Positions 16,725 through 24,411 of a DNA stretch of 64,000 nt are shown here, one piece after another (positions within the stretch are counted from its first letter, which is position 1; each line of letters starts with the position of its first letter). The translations under genes were made by a program, and so were the position numbers. Source of the DNA: Sporosarcina sp. FSL W8-0480 (GTDB taxonomy: Bacteria > Bacillota > Bacilli > Bacillales_A > Planococcaceae); contig NZ_CP150166.1 in assembly GCF_037963765.1 (NCBI RefSeq), forward strand, positions 62,001-126,000. The letters run 5' to 3'. The notes under the pieces are model-generated. The model was not told the DNA's origin. It saw only the letters and a list, made by a program, of their open reading frames with translations, and searched no databases.

Positions 16725-18122
16725 TTGAACCATCTACAATCATTGGACGCCTATTTCACAGCAAAAAGAGACGAACATTTGAATGAATTGAAGGATTTTC
16801 TCCGTATCCCAAGCGTCAGCGCATTGTCTGAGCATAAGGGAGATATGCAAAAAGCTGCGGAATGGCTGAAGGATTCATTCGAAAGAGCAGGATTGGAAAA
16901 CACCTCCATCGATGAAACAGAAGGACATCCAGTCGTTTACGGAGATTGGCTTCATGCGGAAGGAAAACCTACTATTCTTTTCTACGGCCATTATGATGTT
17001 CAGCCTGTCGATCCGCTGAATTTATGGGAAAGCGGTCCATTCGACCCTGAAGTTCGTGATAATAAATTATATGCACGCGGAGCGAGCGACGACAAAGGTC
17101 AAGTTTTCATGCATATTAAAGCCGTTGAAGCACTTATGAATGAAAATGGAAGCTTGCCGGTGAATGTTAAATTCATTATCGAAGGCGAAGAAGAAGTCGG
17201 CAGTCCGAACCTTGAGAAATATATTGAGGAGAATAAAGAGAAGCTTGCTGCTGATATCATTGTCATTTCTGATACGGGAATGTACGGTCCAGGAAAACCG
17301 GCAATTTGCTATGGCCTACGCGGGTTAGCTGGCGTTCAGATCGATGTTAAAGGTGCGAAAGGCGATTTGCACTCCGGAATTTATGGAGGCGGCGTGCAAA
17401 ACCCGATCCATGCTATTTCGGAAATTCTTGCGTCGTTCCATGATCAAGAAGGTACGATTTCGGTGGAGGGCTTTTACGATGATGTGCGACCTCTTGCAGA
17501 TGAAGAACGCGAAGCCTATCGAGAACTTAACTTCGATGAGGAAGCGTTGAAGGAAGAAATCGGAGTGAACGAGCTATTCGGCGAAAAAGGCTTCTCCTAT
17601 TTGGAACAGACATGGACACGCCCTACTCTTGAAGTGAATGGTGTTTTTGGCGGGTTCTCGGGCGAAGGGATTAAAACAGTATTGCCTTCCGAAGCTGGTG
17701 CAAAAATCACTTGCCGACTTGTCCCTGACCAAGATCCTGAAGATATCGTGAAAAAATTGAGAGCGCATATCGAAAAGCATAAGCCTGCTGGCGTCACAGT
17801 GACTGTTTCGGAGTTCGATAAAGGAAAACCGTTCATCACTCCTTTCGACCACCCGGCTATCCAGGCTGCGGGCAAGTCGTATGAAAAGGTGTATGAAGTA
17901 CCGACTGCTTTCACACGTATGGGAGGTTCGATTCCAATCGTGGCGGCATTCGATGAAATCTTGAATTTACCTGTGGTCCTTATGGGCTTCGGCTTATCAA
18001 GTGAGAATTTCCATGCCCCTAATGAGCATTTCCATTTGGAGAACTTTGATAAGGGATTGCGTGTGATTGGGGATTATTATTATGAGCTTGCAGAGTTTTC
18101 GAAGGATGAATTGAAGAAGTGA
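16725..18122 (+). CDS. M20 family dipeptidase
   Basis: A 465-residue metallopeptidase of the M20 (CNDP-like) family, which hydrolyses dipeptides with two zinc ions. Zinc-ligand motifs are visible: FYGHYDVQPVDPLNLW (His, and Asp two residues later), GASDDKGQVFMH (bridging Asp), EGEEEVGSP (catalytic and metal Glu), and a C-terminal FHAPNEHFHLENF with the final His. The dimerisation insert covers about residues 210-370. The frame is open to 16662, but TTG 16725 has AGAGGG six bases upstream and gives the usual N-terminus. It is a single-gene unit followed by a dispersed repeat. Confidence 0.9.
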   Translation: MNHLQSLDAYFTAKRDEHLNELKDFLRIPSVSALSEHKGDMQKAAEWLKDSFERAGLENTSIDETEGHPVVYGDWLHAEGKPTILFYGHYDVQPVDPLNLWESGPFDPEVRDNKLYARGASDDKGQVFMHIKAVEALMNENGSLPVNVKFIIEGEEEVGSPNLEKYIEENKEKLAADIIVISDTGMYGPGKPAICYGLRGLAGVQIDVKGAKGDLHSGIYGGGVQNPIHAISEILASFHDQEGTISVEGFYDDVRPLADEEREAYRELNFDEEALKEEIGVNELFGEKGFSYLEQTWTRPTLEVNGVFGGFSGEGIKTVLPSEAGAKITCRLVPDQDPEDIVKKLRAHIEKHKPAGVTVTVSEFDKGKPFITPFDHPAIQAAGKSYEKVYEVPTAFTRMGGSIPIVAAFDEILNLPVVLMGFGLSSENFHAPNEHFHLENFDKGLRVIGDYYYELAEFSKDELKK

Positions 18123-18132
18123 AAATGTTGAT

Positions 18133-18258
18133 TTGCGCTTCAGGCGGACGCTTTCCGGGGGGCGGGCGGTGAGCCTCCTCGGTCGCTTCGCTCCACCGCG
18201 GGGTCTCACCTGTCCCGCTAATCCCCCTGGAGTCGCCGCCTTACGCTCCAATCAACGG
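18133..18258. repeat. GC-rich dispersed intergenic repeat (full-length copy)
   Basis: About 125 bases from GCGCTTCAGGCGGACGCTTT to CGCTCCAATCAACGG. It is much richer in GC than its surroundings and contains GAGCCTCCTCGG and complementary blocks that can fold on themselves. It has the look of the small non-coding dispersed repeats common between genes in Bacillales. Decayed relatives sit at 15237 and 45571. Confidence 0.7.
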
Positions 18259-18275
18259 AGTTTCTAATACAACAA

Positions 18276-18316
18276 TAAAAAGGACAATCCGGGTGCACTT
18301 TAGGATTGCCCTTTTT
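18276..18316. terminator. Terminator between dipeptidase and nitroreductase genes
   Basis: AAAAAGGACAATCC pairs with GGATTGCCCTTTTT (one mismatch), with A and T runs on the two sides. Confidence 0.85.
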
Positions 18317-18318
18317 AT

Positions 18319-18921
18319 TTATTCTTCGTTAGCTTCTTTTGCTTCTGCTTCTCTGCCGTAGTATGTCACGATGTCTTCTAGTGGTGTGCGGGTGCGGTTT
18401 TTTGGATAGTCATCATAGTAGCCGAATTGTAGCATGCTAATGATTCGTTCACCTTGTTTGACACCAAGTTCATCGCGGAATTTCGGGTTATCAAGGAATA
18501 CTGGTGTCTTCCAGCAAGAACCGATGCCTTTATCCCATGCTAATAGCATTGCGTTTTGAATGAGCATACTTGCTGCTGCATAGTCTTCGAGGCGTTCTTT
18601 TTGGCGAACATCCTCTTTAACGATAACAAATACGACTGCTCCAGGGGCGCGGAAGTTTTTCATTTTCCTTTCTAATTCCTCTTCGGAAAGTTCCTTCCAT
18701 TTCGGTACCCCGTATTCCTTCAATACATCCTGGAATTTTACATATTCTTTATTGGCAGCAACGATGAAACGCCATGGGTTGCGCAGCCCGTGGTTCGGTG
18801 CCCATCTTGCATCATCTAAGATTTCATTTATATTTTCAAGATCGACCGGCTGCCCGTTGAAGTTTTTGATTGAGCGGCGGTTGACGATTGCGTCCCTAAC
18901 CGATAGTGCTTGTTCATTCAT
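18319..18921 (-). CDS. Nitroreductase family protein
   Basis: A 200-residue FMN-dependent nitroreductase-like enzyme. Marks are the N-terminal VRDAIVNRRSIKNFNGQPVD (the conserved RRSxR-like FMN phosphate contact), DDARWAPNHGLRNPWRFIV, and the C-terminal GIGSCWKTPVFLDNPKFRDELG. Members reduce nitro compounds, quinones or flavins with NAD(P)H; the physiological substrate is unknown. The start ATG 18921 follows AAAAGGAGAATC. It is a single-gene unit, divergent from degV. Confidence 0.87.
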   Translation of the reverse strand: MNEQALSVRDAIVNRRSIKNFNGQPVDLENINEILDDARWAPNHGLRNPWRFIVAANKEYVKFQDVLKEYGVPKWKELSEEELERKMKNFRAPGAVVFVIVKEDVRQKERLEDYAAASMLIQNAMLLAWDKGIGSCWKTPVFLDNPKFRDELGVKQGERIISMLQFGYYDDYPKNRTRTPLEDIVTYYGREAEAKEANEE

Positions 18922-19101
18922 AATTTCAGATTCTCCTTTTGATCATACTTCCAACTATTATACACAAATTCCACGCAACATCGAGGATGTCCCTCTTTTC
19001 ACGGAGATATTCCGACATTTCTTCTATTTGGTATTTCTCTAAATTACTTTCCATAGTATAATAATAAAAGGAATGAAAGTTTTGAAAAAGGATGGCGGAC
19101 A

Positions 19102-19944
19102 ATGACTAAAAAACCGATTGCATGGATTACTGACAGTACTGCATTCATTACTGAAGAATTGAAACAAAACCCCGATTTTTATTCGATACCACTAAATATA
19201 CATTTCGGGGAAAAACAATTTGTGGACGGTGTCGACCTTACACCGAGCCAATTATACGAAAATATTAAGAACGCAACTGAGTTTCCAAAAACATCACAAC
19301 CTTCAGCAGGGGAATTTGCTGAGAAGTTCAAAAGGATTTCGGAAAACTATGAACAAGCAATTGCCGTTCATGTTTCATCCGAGTTAAGCGGAACACTCGC
19401 CTCTTCGATGGCAGGCGCTGAAATTGCTGAATTCCCAATAACGTTCATTGATTCCCTATCTGTTTCTTACGGCCTTACAGGTTTAATTGAAAAAGGGATG
19501 GAGTTACAGGATTCCGGAGCTTCTGTCATTGAAATCAAGGAAAGTCTTGATAAGATTGCAGGGTCATTAAATAACTTCATTCTTATCGGTCAATTGGAAC
19601 AGCTATACAAAGGCGGGCGGATGAATGGCGTCCAATTTTTCCTTGGCAGCCTTTTAAAAGTGAAGCCAGTTATTCAAATTACAACCGATGGCAAATTAGA
19701 AGCGATTGAAAAAGTACGTTCGGAAAAGAAAGCGCTTCAATACTTGGTTGATAAAGTGCTTGAAGGGCATCCAACAGGCGAGGGCAAAATTTACTTGATG
19801 CAAGGTAATGTGTTAGAGCAAGCCAAGCAGTTGAAGCAAATGATTATCGATAAAGCCCCAGAAATCGGGGTAGAAATCGGGGATATTAGCTCCACACTCG
19901 CTGTCCATGCCGGCGAAGGAACGCTTGCAGTATTGTGGTATTAA
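19102..19944 (+). CDS. DegV family fatty-acid-binding protein
   Basis: A 280-residue DegV protein. The family binds a fatty acid and, in Gram-positives, serves as the FakB subunit that presents it to fatty acid kinase FakA. Marks are the N-terminal WITDSTAFITEE, FGEKQFVDGVDLTPSQLYE, KTSQPSAGEF, HVSSELSGTLASSM, and QLEQLYKGGRMNGVQFFLGSLLKVKPVIQ followed by HAGEGTLAVLWY at the end, with the conserved His. The start ATG 19102 follows AAAGGATGGCGG. No fakA gene is present in the window. Confidence 0.9.
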   Translation: MTKKPIAWITDSTAFITEELKQNPDFYSIPLNIHFGEKQFVDGVDLTPSQLYENIKNATEFPKTSQPSAGEFAEKFKRISENYEQAIAVHVSSELSGTLASSMAGAEIAEFPITFIDSLSVSYGLTGLIEKGMELQDSGASVIEIKESLDKIAGSLNNFILIGQLEQLYKGGRMNGVQFFLGSLLKVKPVIQITTDGKLEAIEKVRSEKKALQYLVDKVLEGHPTGEGKIYLMQGNVLEQAKQLKQMIIDKAPEIGVEIGDISSTLAVHAGEGTLAVLWY

Positions 19945-19946
19945 TC

Positions 19947-20020
19947 AAAAGCGGAGGGCGTCTGCTTAGAGACGATGGGCATAAGTCGAAGATGCGGCGT
20001 GGTGCCCGGAGTCTAAACGT
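19947..20020. repeat. Possible dispersed intergenic repeat
   Basis: GC-richer stretch AAGCGGAGGGCGTCTGCTTA ... GGGCATAAGTCGAAGATGCG that resembles short intergenic elements I recall from Bacillales genomes. No second copy is visible in this window, so the call rests on resemblance only. Confidence 0.3.
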
Positions 20021-20026
20021 TATACA

Positions 20027-20070
20027 GAAAAAAGACGGATTGCCAATTAAATCGGCTCCGTCTTTTTCCG
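20027..20070. terminator. Terminator between convergent genes
   Basis: AAAAAAGACGGA pairs with TCCGTCTTTTT around a 17-base loop. Confidence 0.8.
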
Positions 20071-20072
20071 TT

Positions 20073-20561
20073 TTAAGAGAACTGATCATTAATTTTAAAG
20101 AATGCATATTTCGCATTTTCCCGCCAAGCGTACGAATCCTTGTAATCCCACGTCCGATGATAGGCATCATACGTGTGTGCATTGACAAGTGGTGCACCGT
20201 TAATGTCCTTTGCGGTGACAATCGTCGAATGATCGTATCTCCCGTCCCCCTGGAAATCATAGAAAATAAGATCCCCTAAATCCAACTCATAAGGTGAACT
20301 TACCTTCTTTGCGGTCAACCCTTTTTTCGATGCTGCCACATACCAATGTAATGAGTGCGAAACCGACCAGCTGAAGCTCCAAGTCCCGCCTTGCAACCAC
20401 CAGCCCCGCTCACGGTTCGGATACCCATGCATAGGCGCCCCACCTGCAAGCAAGCATTGCGAAATATAATTCGTACAGTCGACATCGAATGAAGGAAATG
20501 CCGGATTCCTGCCATTCCACCATTGATCCGCGTACCGTACCGCTGCCTCTCGATTGTACAA
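20073..20561 (-). CDS. Amidase-domain protein (putative cell-wall or peptide amidase)
   Basis: A 162-residue protein with the putative amidase domain found in Bacillus spore- and wall-associated proteins. It begins YNREAAVRYADQWWNGRNPAF and has DVDCTNYISQCLLAGG, whose cysteine fits the NlpC/P60-like nucleophile position. Later come LGDLIFYDFQGDGRYDHSTIVTA (the His of the dyad) and VNAHTYDAYHR. The frame is open to an ATG at 20600, but TTG 20561 places the conserved YNREAA at the start and has GGGGGTG ten bases upstream. No signal peptide is visible, so export is doubtful. Substrate unknown. Confidence 0.78.
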   Translation of the reverse strand: MYNREAAVRYADQWWNGRNPAFPSFDVDCTNYISQCLLAGGAPMHGYPNRERGWWLQGGTWSFSWSVSHSLHWYVAASKKGLTAKKVSSPYELDLGDLIFYDFQGDGRYDHSTIVTAKDINGAPLVNAHTYDAYHRTWDYKDSYAWRENAKYAFFKINDQFS

Positions 20562-20663
20562 TTTACATAAACACCCCCGTAATTCAATCGTATGATTCAA
20601 TCATACCTATTCATTCGAGGGTATGAATAAAAAAGCAGCGACGATGAGTCTATTAGACAAAAC

Positions 20664-20708
20664 AAAAAAGGAACCTTGCCAAATTCCTAATTTGACGAGG
20701 TTCCTTTG
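20664..20708 (-). terminator. Terminator of the tRNA-Ala gene
   Basis: AAAGGAACCT and AGGTTCCTTT anchor a long hairpin closed further by AAATT/AATTT pairs, with a T run on the minus strand. Confidence 0.85.
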
Positions 20709-20711
20709 TTA

Positions 20712-20784
20712 TGGAGCATACCGGGTTCGAACCGGTGACCTTCACACTGCCAGCGTGACACTCTCCCAGCTGAGCTAATGCCCC
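20712..20784 (-). tRNA. tRNA-Ala (anticodon GGC)
   Basis: The minus strand folds as a complete cloverleaf. The acceptor is GGGGCAT/ATGCTCC with one G-T pair. The D arm is GCTC...GAGT. The anticodon stem TCACG/TGTGA carries the loop CTGGCAG, with anticodon GGC. The T arm is ACCGG TTCGAAC CCGGT, and the discriminator is A. CCA is not encoded. It stands alone between an amidase-domain gene and a DUF2804 gene, with its own terminator. Confidence 0.95.
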
Positions 20785-20850
20785 GTAAATCTGCTACAAT
20801 ATAAAGTATATCATGGTAAGCGAAAAAGACAATAGTTTGGGGGGATCTTC

Positions 20851-21870
20851 TTGCAGCATGCTGAACGGGAGATAACGGATCAGGTGAATCTTTGTGATCG
20901 TAAAGGGATGCTGAATCCTGAAGCGATTGGATATGCCCGCCGTCCGCTCATTATAAGCAATTTAAAGGGCCATTTTATGCGGAAAAAGAAATGGAATAAT
21001 TGGTGTGTGTTTGGCGAGGATCTTCTTTTTTCTGCAACAATCAGCCATCTCGATTACGCAGCAGTTTGCTTTGTCTATATTCTTGACTACGAAACGCAGC
21101 GTTTCTATGAGAAGCAGATTGTACTACCGATTGGCCGAAAAGTGAAGATGCCGGAGGAAGTACTGGACAGTGTGAAATTCGTCAATGAACGGATTTCTGT
21201 TCAGCTTGTGCATATGCAAGGAGAGACCCACCTATCCGTTACAATCCCAGATTTTGATAATGAAGTGCTACACGCCGATTTGCATATCTTACATCCTGAG
21301 CATGACGACTCCCTCAACGTTGTCATCCCATGGAAAAGGGATCTGTTTCAGTTTACGGCGAAGCATCATTCATTGCCTACGACCGGTTTTGTAAAGATTG
21401 GGGATAAACGCTACAATTTCAATCCGGAGTATAGCTTTGCCGTCCTTGACTTTGGACGCGGAGTTTGGCCACGCGATGCAGAGTGGAATTGGGCAATGGC
21501 TTCCCAACGCTTAGGCGGCCGCCGAATCGGACTGAACTTCGGGGGCAAGTGGACAGATGGAACAGGTATGACTGAGAATGCTATATTTGTGGATGGCGAA
21601 ATGACGAAGGTTCATGAGGATGTCATTTTTACGTATAATCCGGAAAACTTTATGCATCCTTGGCATATTCGAACGAAGTTTTCCGATCAAGTCGACATGA
21701 CATTTTCTCCATTTTTCGAACGAACAGCGAGGACGAATGCGCAGCTTATCCAAACAAATGTCCATCAGTTAGTCGGCTATTTCAATGGCCGTGTCAAGTT
21801 GCACGACGGTTCATTTCTCCGCATCCGACAAATGTTGGGCTGCACGGAAGAGCATCGTGCGAAATGGTGA
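20851..21870 (+). CDS. DUF2804 family protein
   Basis: A 339-residue protein of unknown function that matches DUF2804. Typical features are the N-terminal REITDQVNLCDRKGMLNPEAIGYARRPL, HFMRKKKWNNWCVFGEDLLFSATISHLDYA, a central PTTGFVKIGDKRYNF, GRGVWPRDAEWNWAMASQR, and GRRIGLNFGGKWTDGTGMTENA. The repeated beta-strand pattern suggests a jelly-roll or lipocalin-like fold. The start is TTG 20851 with GGGGGG nine bases upstream. It is a single-gene unit ending in a clear terminator. Confidence 0.85.
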   Translation: MQHAEREITDQVNLCDRKGMLNPEAIGYARRPLIISNLKGHFMRKKKWNNWCVFGEDLLFSATISHLDYAAVCFVYILDYETQRFYEKQIVLPIGRKVKMPEEVLDSVKFVNERISVQLVHMQGETHLSVTIPDFDNEVLHADLHILHPEHDDSLNVVIPWKRDLFQFTAKHHSLPTTGFVKIGDKRYNFNPEYSFAVLDFGRGVWPRDAEWNWAMASQRLGGRRIGLNFGGKWTDGTGMTENAIFVDGEMTKVHEDVIFTYNPENFMHPWHIRTKFSDQVDMTFSPFFERTARTNAQLIQTNVHQLVGYFNGRVKLHDGSFLRIRQMLGCTEEHRAKW

Positions 21871-21888
21871 TTTTAATATAGAGGATTC

Positions 21889-21920
21889 AACACCCGGCCT
21901 AATGCCGGGTGTTTTGTTGT
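21889..21920 (+). terminator. Terminator of the DUF2804 gene
   Basis: AACACCCGGC and GCCGGGTGTT form a perfect 10-bp stem with a 5-base loop, followed by TTGTTGTT. Confidence 0.88.
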
Positions 21921-22064
21921 TGAAGGGGATGTGGTTATCACCAGTTAACCAAGGTTTATCACCGACTCGCATGAATTTGAAACATTCACCCACTCACCCT
22001 ATTGTTTAATTTTCCGTTATGAAGGAAATTAATGAATAGAGACTATAACTGGAGGTTTGCTATT

Positions 22065-22547
22065 ATGAGGAATGCTTTGAGGGCTATGATGTTCTTTTTA
22101 TTCGCTGTGCTTGTTTTGGGAGCTTGCGGAAATTCGAATAAGGATGTGGGCAAGGGGCCGGACAAACCTTTGCAGAAGGATAATGCACTTGTCGTCAAGG
22201 ATGATGCGGAAGGCGGAACGTTGAATGCTGGTTCAGGATATGGATTTGATAAATTCGATTTGGAGATAGAGGTGGACGGGCAGGATGTTGTGGATGCGGA
22301 GTATGCGGTTGCGAAATCACATAGTGCCTCGTATGAGAATAAGCTGGCCAACTTGAAGTTGGAAGGCACGGATGCATTCAATAAATTTGATGAGCTTTTC
22401 ATGAATATCATGCTGACGAAAGATACGTCGAAGCAGGATGCGATTGATAAGATTATGAAGTGGTTCGGATTGGATACGTATACGAAGTTCGATTTGGGTG
22501 TCGATTTCAGCGATGGAACGAAGTTGGATATTGAGGATCGGAAATAA
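22065..22547 (+). CDS. YusW-like lipoprotein
   Basis: A 160-residue secreted lipoprotein. The signal peptide MRNALRAMMFFLFAVLVLGAC ends in a lipobox (LVLGAC), so the mature protein would begin at the cysteine and be tethered to the outer membrane face. The body has DLEIEVDGQDVVDAEYAV and FDELFMNIMLTKDT, a pattern like YusW of Bacillus. Function is unknown. The frame opens at 22032, but ATG 22065 has GGAGG nine bases upstream and begins directly with the signal peptide. Confidence 0.8.
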   Translation: MRNALRAMMFFLFAVLVLGACGNSNKDVGKGPDKPLQKDNALVVKDDAEGGTLNAGSGYGFDKFDLEIEVDGQDVVDAEYAVAKSHSASYENKLANLKLEGTDAFNKFDELFMNIMLTKDTSKQDAIDKIMKWFGLDTYTKFDLGVDFSDGTKLDIEDRK

Positions 22548-22553
22548 TAATAG

Positions 22554-22583
22554 AAAAAGGCTGCGTGGAGACGCAGCCTTTTC
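22554..22583. terminator. Bidirectional terminator
   Basis: AAAAGGCTGCGT and ACGCAGCCTTTT pair tightly around GGAG between the convergent YusW-like and ABC exporter genes. Confidence 0.88.
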
Positions 22584-22584
22584 C

Positions 22585-24411
22585 TTATATTTTCGAGTCC
22601 ATTAACATCGTATAGTAAACCCCTTGTTGTTCGATCAATGCGTCTTGGCTGCCGGATTCGATGAGCTTCCCTTGGTCCATGACGTAGACGGTATTCGCTT
22701 TTCGGACTGTGTTAAGTCTGTGGGCGATGACGAAGCTTGTTCGTCCTTCCATCAATCGTTCGAGTGCTTCCTGGATTTGCAGTTCCGTGACGGTGTCGAT
22801 GCTGCTTGTTGCTTCATCTAATAGAAGCAATACCGGATCGGCGACGAGTGCTCTTGCGATGGAGAGTAATTGTTTTTGACCTTGTGAAATTTCTCCCCCG
22901 TCGGCTGTCAAAACTGTGTTGTAGCCATCTTCAAGTCTGGAAATGAAGCTATGGGCATTTGCCTGCTTCGCCGCCTCTATCACTTCTTCGTCGGTTGCAT
23001 CGAGCCTTCCGTAACGGATATTTTCCATGACGGTCGCTTCAAATAAGAAAGGATCTTGTAAGACGAAGGCCATTTGACTTCGCAACGTTTGACGTGGCAA
23101 GTCTTTGATCGGAATTCCGTCGATTAAGATATCCCCTTTATTCGTTTCGTAGAATCGGGCAAGCAGTTGCATGATCGTTGTCTTTCCTGCCCCAGTTGCA
23201 CCGACAAACGCAGCAGTTTCACCCGGCTTTACATGGAAAGAAACATCATCGATCGTATAGCCGTCCGTATCTACCGCATAACCGAAGGAAACGTTCCGGA
23301 ACTCGACGTCCCCTTTTAGTACTGTATCCTTATGTTCCTTTGCATCATCTTTCTCAATTGGTTCATCCATGATTTTGAATACACGCTCTGCCCCAGCGAT
23401 TGCCGAGAGAACCGTGTTGAACTGGTTGGAAAGATCATTAAGCGGTCTTGTAAATTGGCGAGCGTACTCAGAAAAGATAACAATTGTACCAATTGTAACG
23501 AGACCATCACTATTCAGCGCTAATAGACCACCTACACCTGCAACGATTGCGAACGCGGCGTTATTTAGCATGTTCATCACTTTTGGAATGAACCCCGAAT
23601 ACGTCATCGCCCAAAATCCTGTTCGACGAAGTCGTTCGCTTTTTTGCGCAAATTCCTCCATTACCCGTTCTTCTTGGGAAAATGCTTTGACGATTCGTTG
23701 TCCGGAAATCGTTTCTTCAATCATTCCATTCAACTCACCGACCGCTTGCTGCTGTTCTTTAAAGAGCAGACCTGTACGGCGGGTAATCCACCGAATGGCG
23801 ATAAACATGACTGGAACGATAATCATCGTTAACAGTGTCAAAAGCGGGCTTAAGTAAAGCATGACAGCCAATGTCCCTGTCAACGTCAAAATACTTGAGA
23901 ACACTTGGATGAATGACGAGTTCAATGTCTGGCTGACGTTTTCGATATCATTCGTCAGGCGGCTCATCAATTCACCGTGTTGCCGCCTATCGAAAAAAGT
24001 GACCGGCAGCTTTTGAAGATGTGAGAATAAATTCGTGCGTAATCTCAGTATCGTTTGTTGTGCGATACCAACCATCCAAAAACTTTGGAAATACGTTGAA
24101 AGTGACAACCCTGCATAGATTGCTATCAACAGCCCGATTGTACCTGCCAACCCGTCAAACTGCATCGGAATAATATACTCATCTATGATTTTACCAATCA
24201 AAAGCGGTCCCAATAGTGCAAATCCTGAGCTAAAGAGCACGAGTGCAAGCACAGTTATAAGCAAGCCCCTTTGTTCATCAACAAGCTTCCAGATTCTCAG
24301 TAAAACAGACTTCCAATCTCCCGCACGCTCTACCTTTTTTCTATTTGGTCCTTTAATATCTTCCTTCTTTATGATCGGTTCATAGCCGAAAGGTTTACTG
24401 ATCCGTACCAT
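22585..24411 (-). CDS. Heterodimeric ABC exporter, subunit with the competent Walker B (YfiC-like)
   Basis: A 608-residue half-transporter. A six-helix membrane domain (about residues 45-340) precedes an ATPase domain with Walker A GATGAGKTT, signature ISQGQKQ, Walker B LLLLDEATSSID (catalytic Glu present) and H-loop FVIAHRLNT. The signature departs from LSGGQ. The partner gene supplies the canonical LSGGQ, so one composite ATP site is intact and the other decayed, as in BmrCD-like exporters. The start ATG 24411 has AGGAGGTGG six bases upstream and overlaps the upstream partner gene by 17 bases, indicating translational coupling. The exported substrate is unknown, likely drugs or lipids. Confidence 0.9.
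   Translation of the reverse strand: MVRISKPFGYEPIIKKEDIKGPNRKKVERAGDWKSVLLRIWKLVDEQRGLLITVLALVLFSSGFALLGPLLIGKIIDEYIIPMQFDGLAGTIGLLIAIYAGLSLSTYFQSFWMVGIAQQTILRLRTNLFSHLQKLPVTFFDRRQHGELMSRLTNDIENVSQTLNSSFIQVFSSILTLTGTLAVMLYLSPLLTLLTMIIVPVMFIAIRWITRRTGLLFKEQQQAVGELNGMIEETISGQRIVKAFSQEERVMEEFAQKSERLRRTGFWAMTYSGFIPKVMNMLNNAAFAIVAGVGGLLALNSDGLVTIGTIVIFSEYARQFTRPLNDLSNQFNTVLSAIAGAERVFKIMDEPIEKDDAKEHKDTVLKGDVEFRNVSFGYAVDTDGYTIDDVSFHVKPGETAAFVGATGAGKTTIMQLLARFYETNKGDILIDGIPIKDLPRQTLRSQMAFVLQDPFLFEATVMENIRYGRLDATDEEVIEAAKQANAHSFISRLEDGYNTVLTADGGEISQGQKQLLSIARALVADPVLLLLDEATSSIDTVTELQIQEALERLMEGRTSFVIAHRLNTVRKANTVYVMDQGKLIESGSQDALIEQQGVYYTMLMDSKI

Noticed and set aside
21949..21980. Relic of a family C array (GGTTATCACC and GGTTTATCACC)
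   Set aside because: Only two loosely similar units and no cap; too weak to list as a feature.
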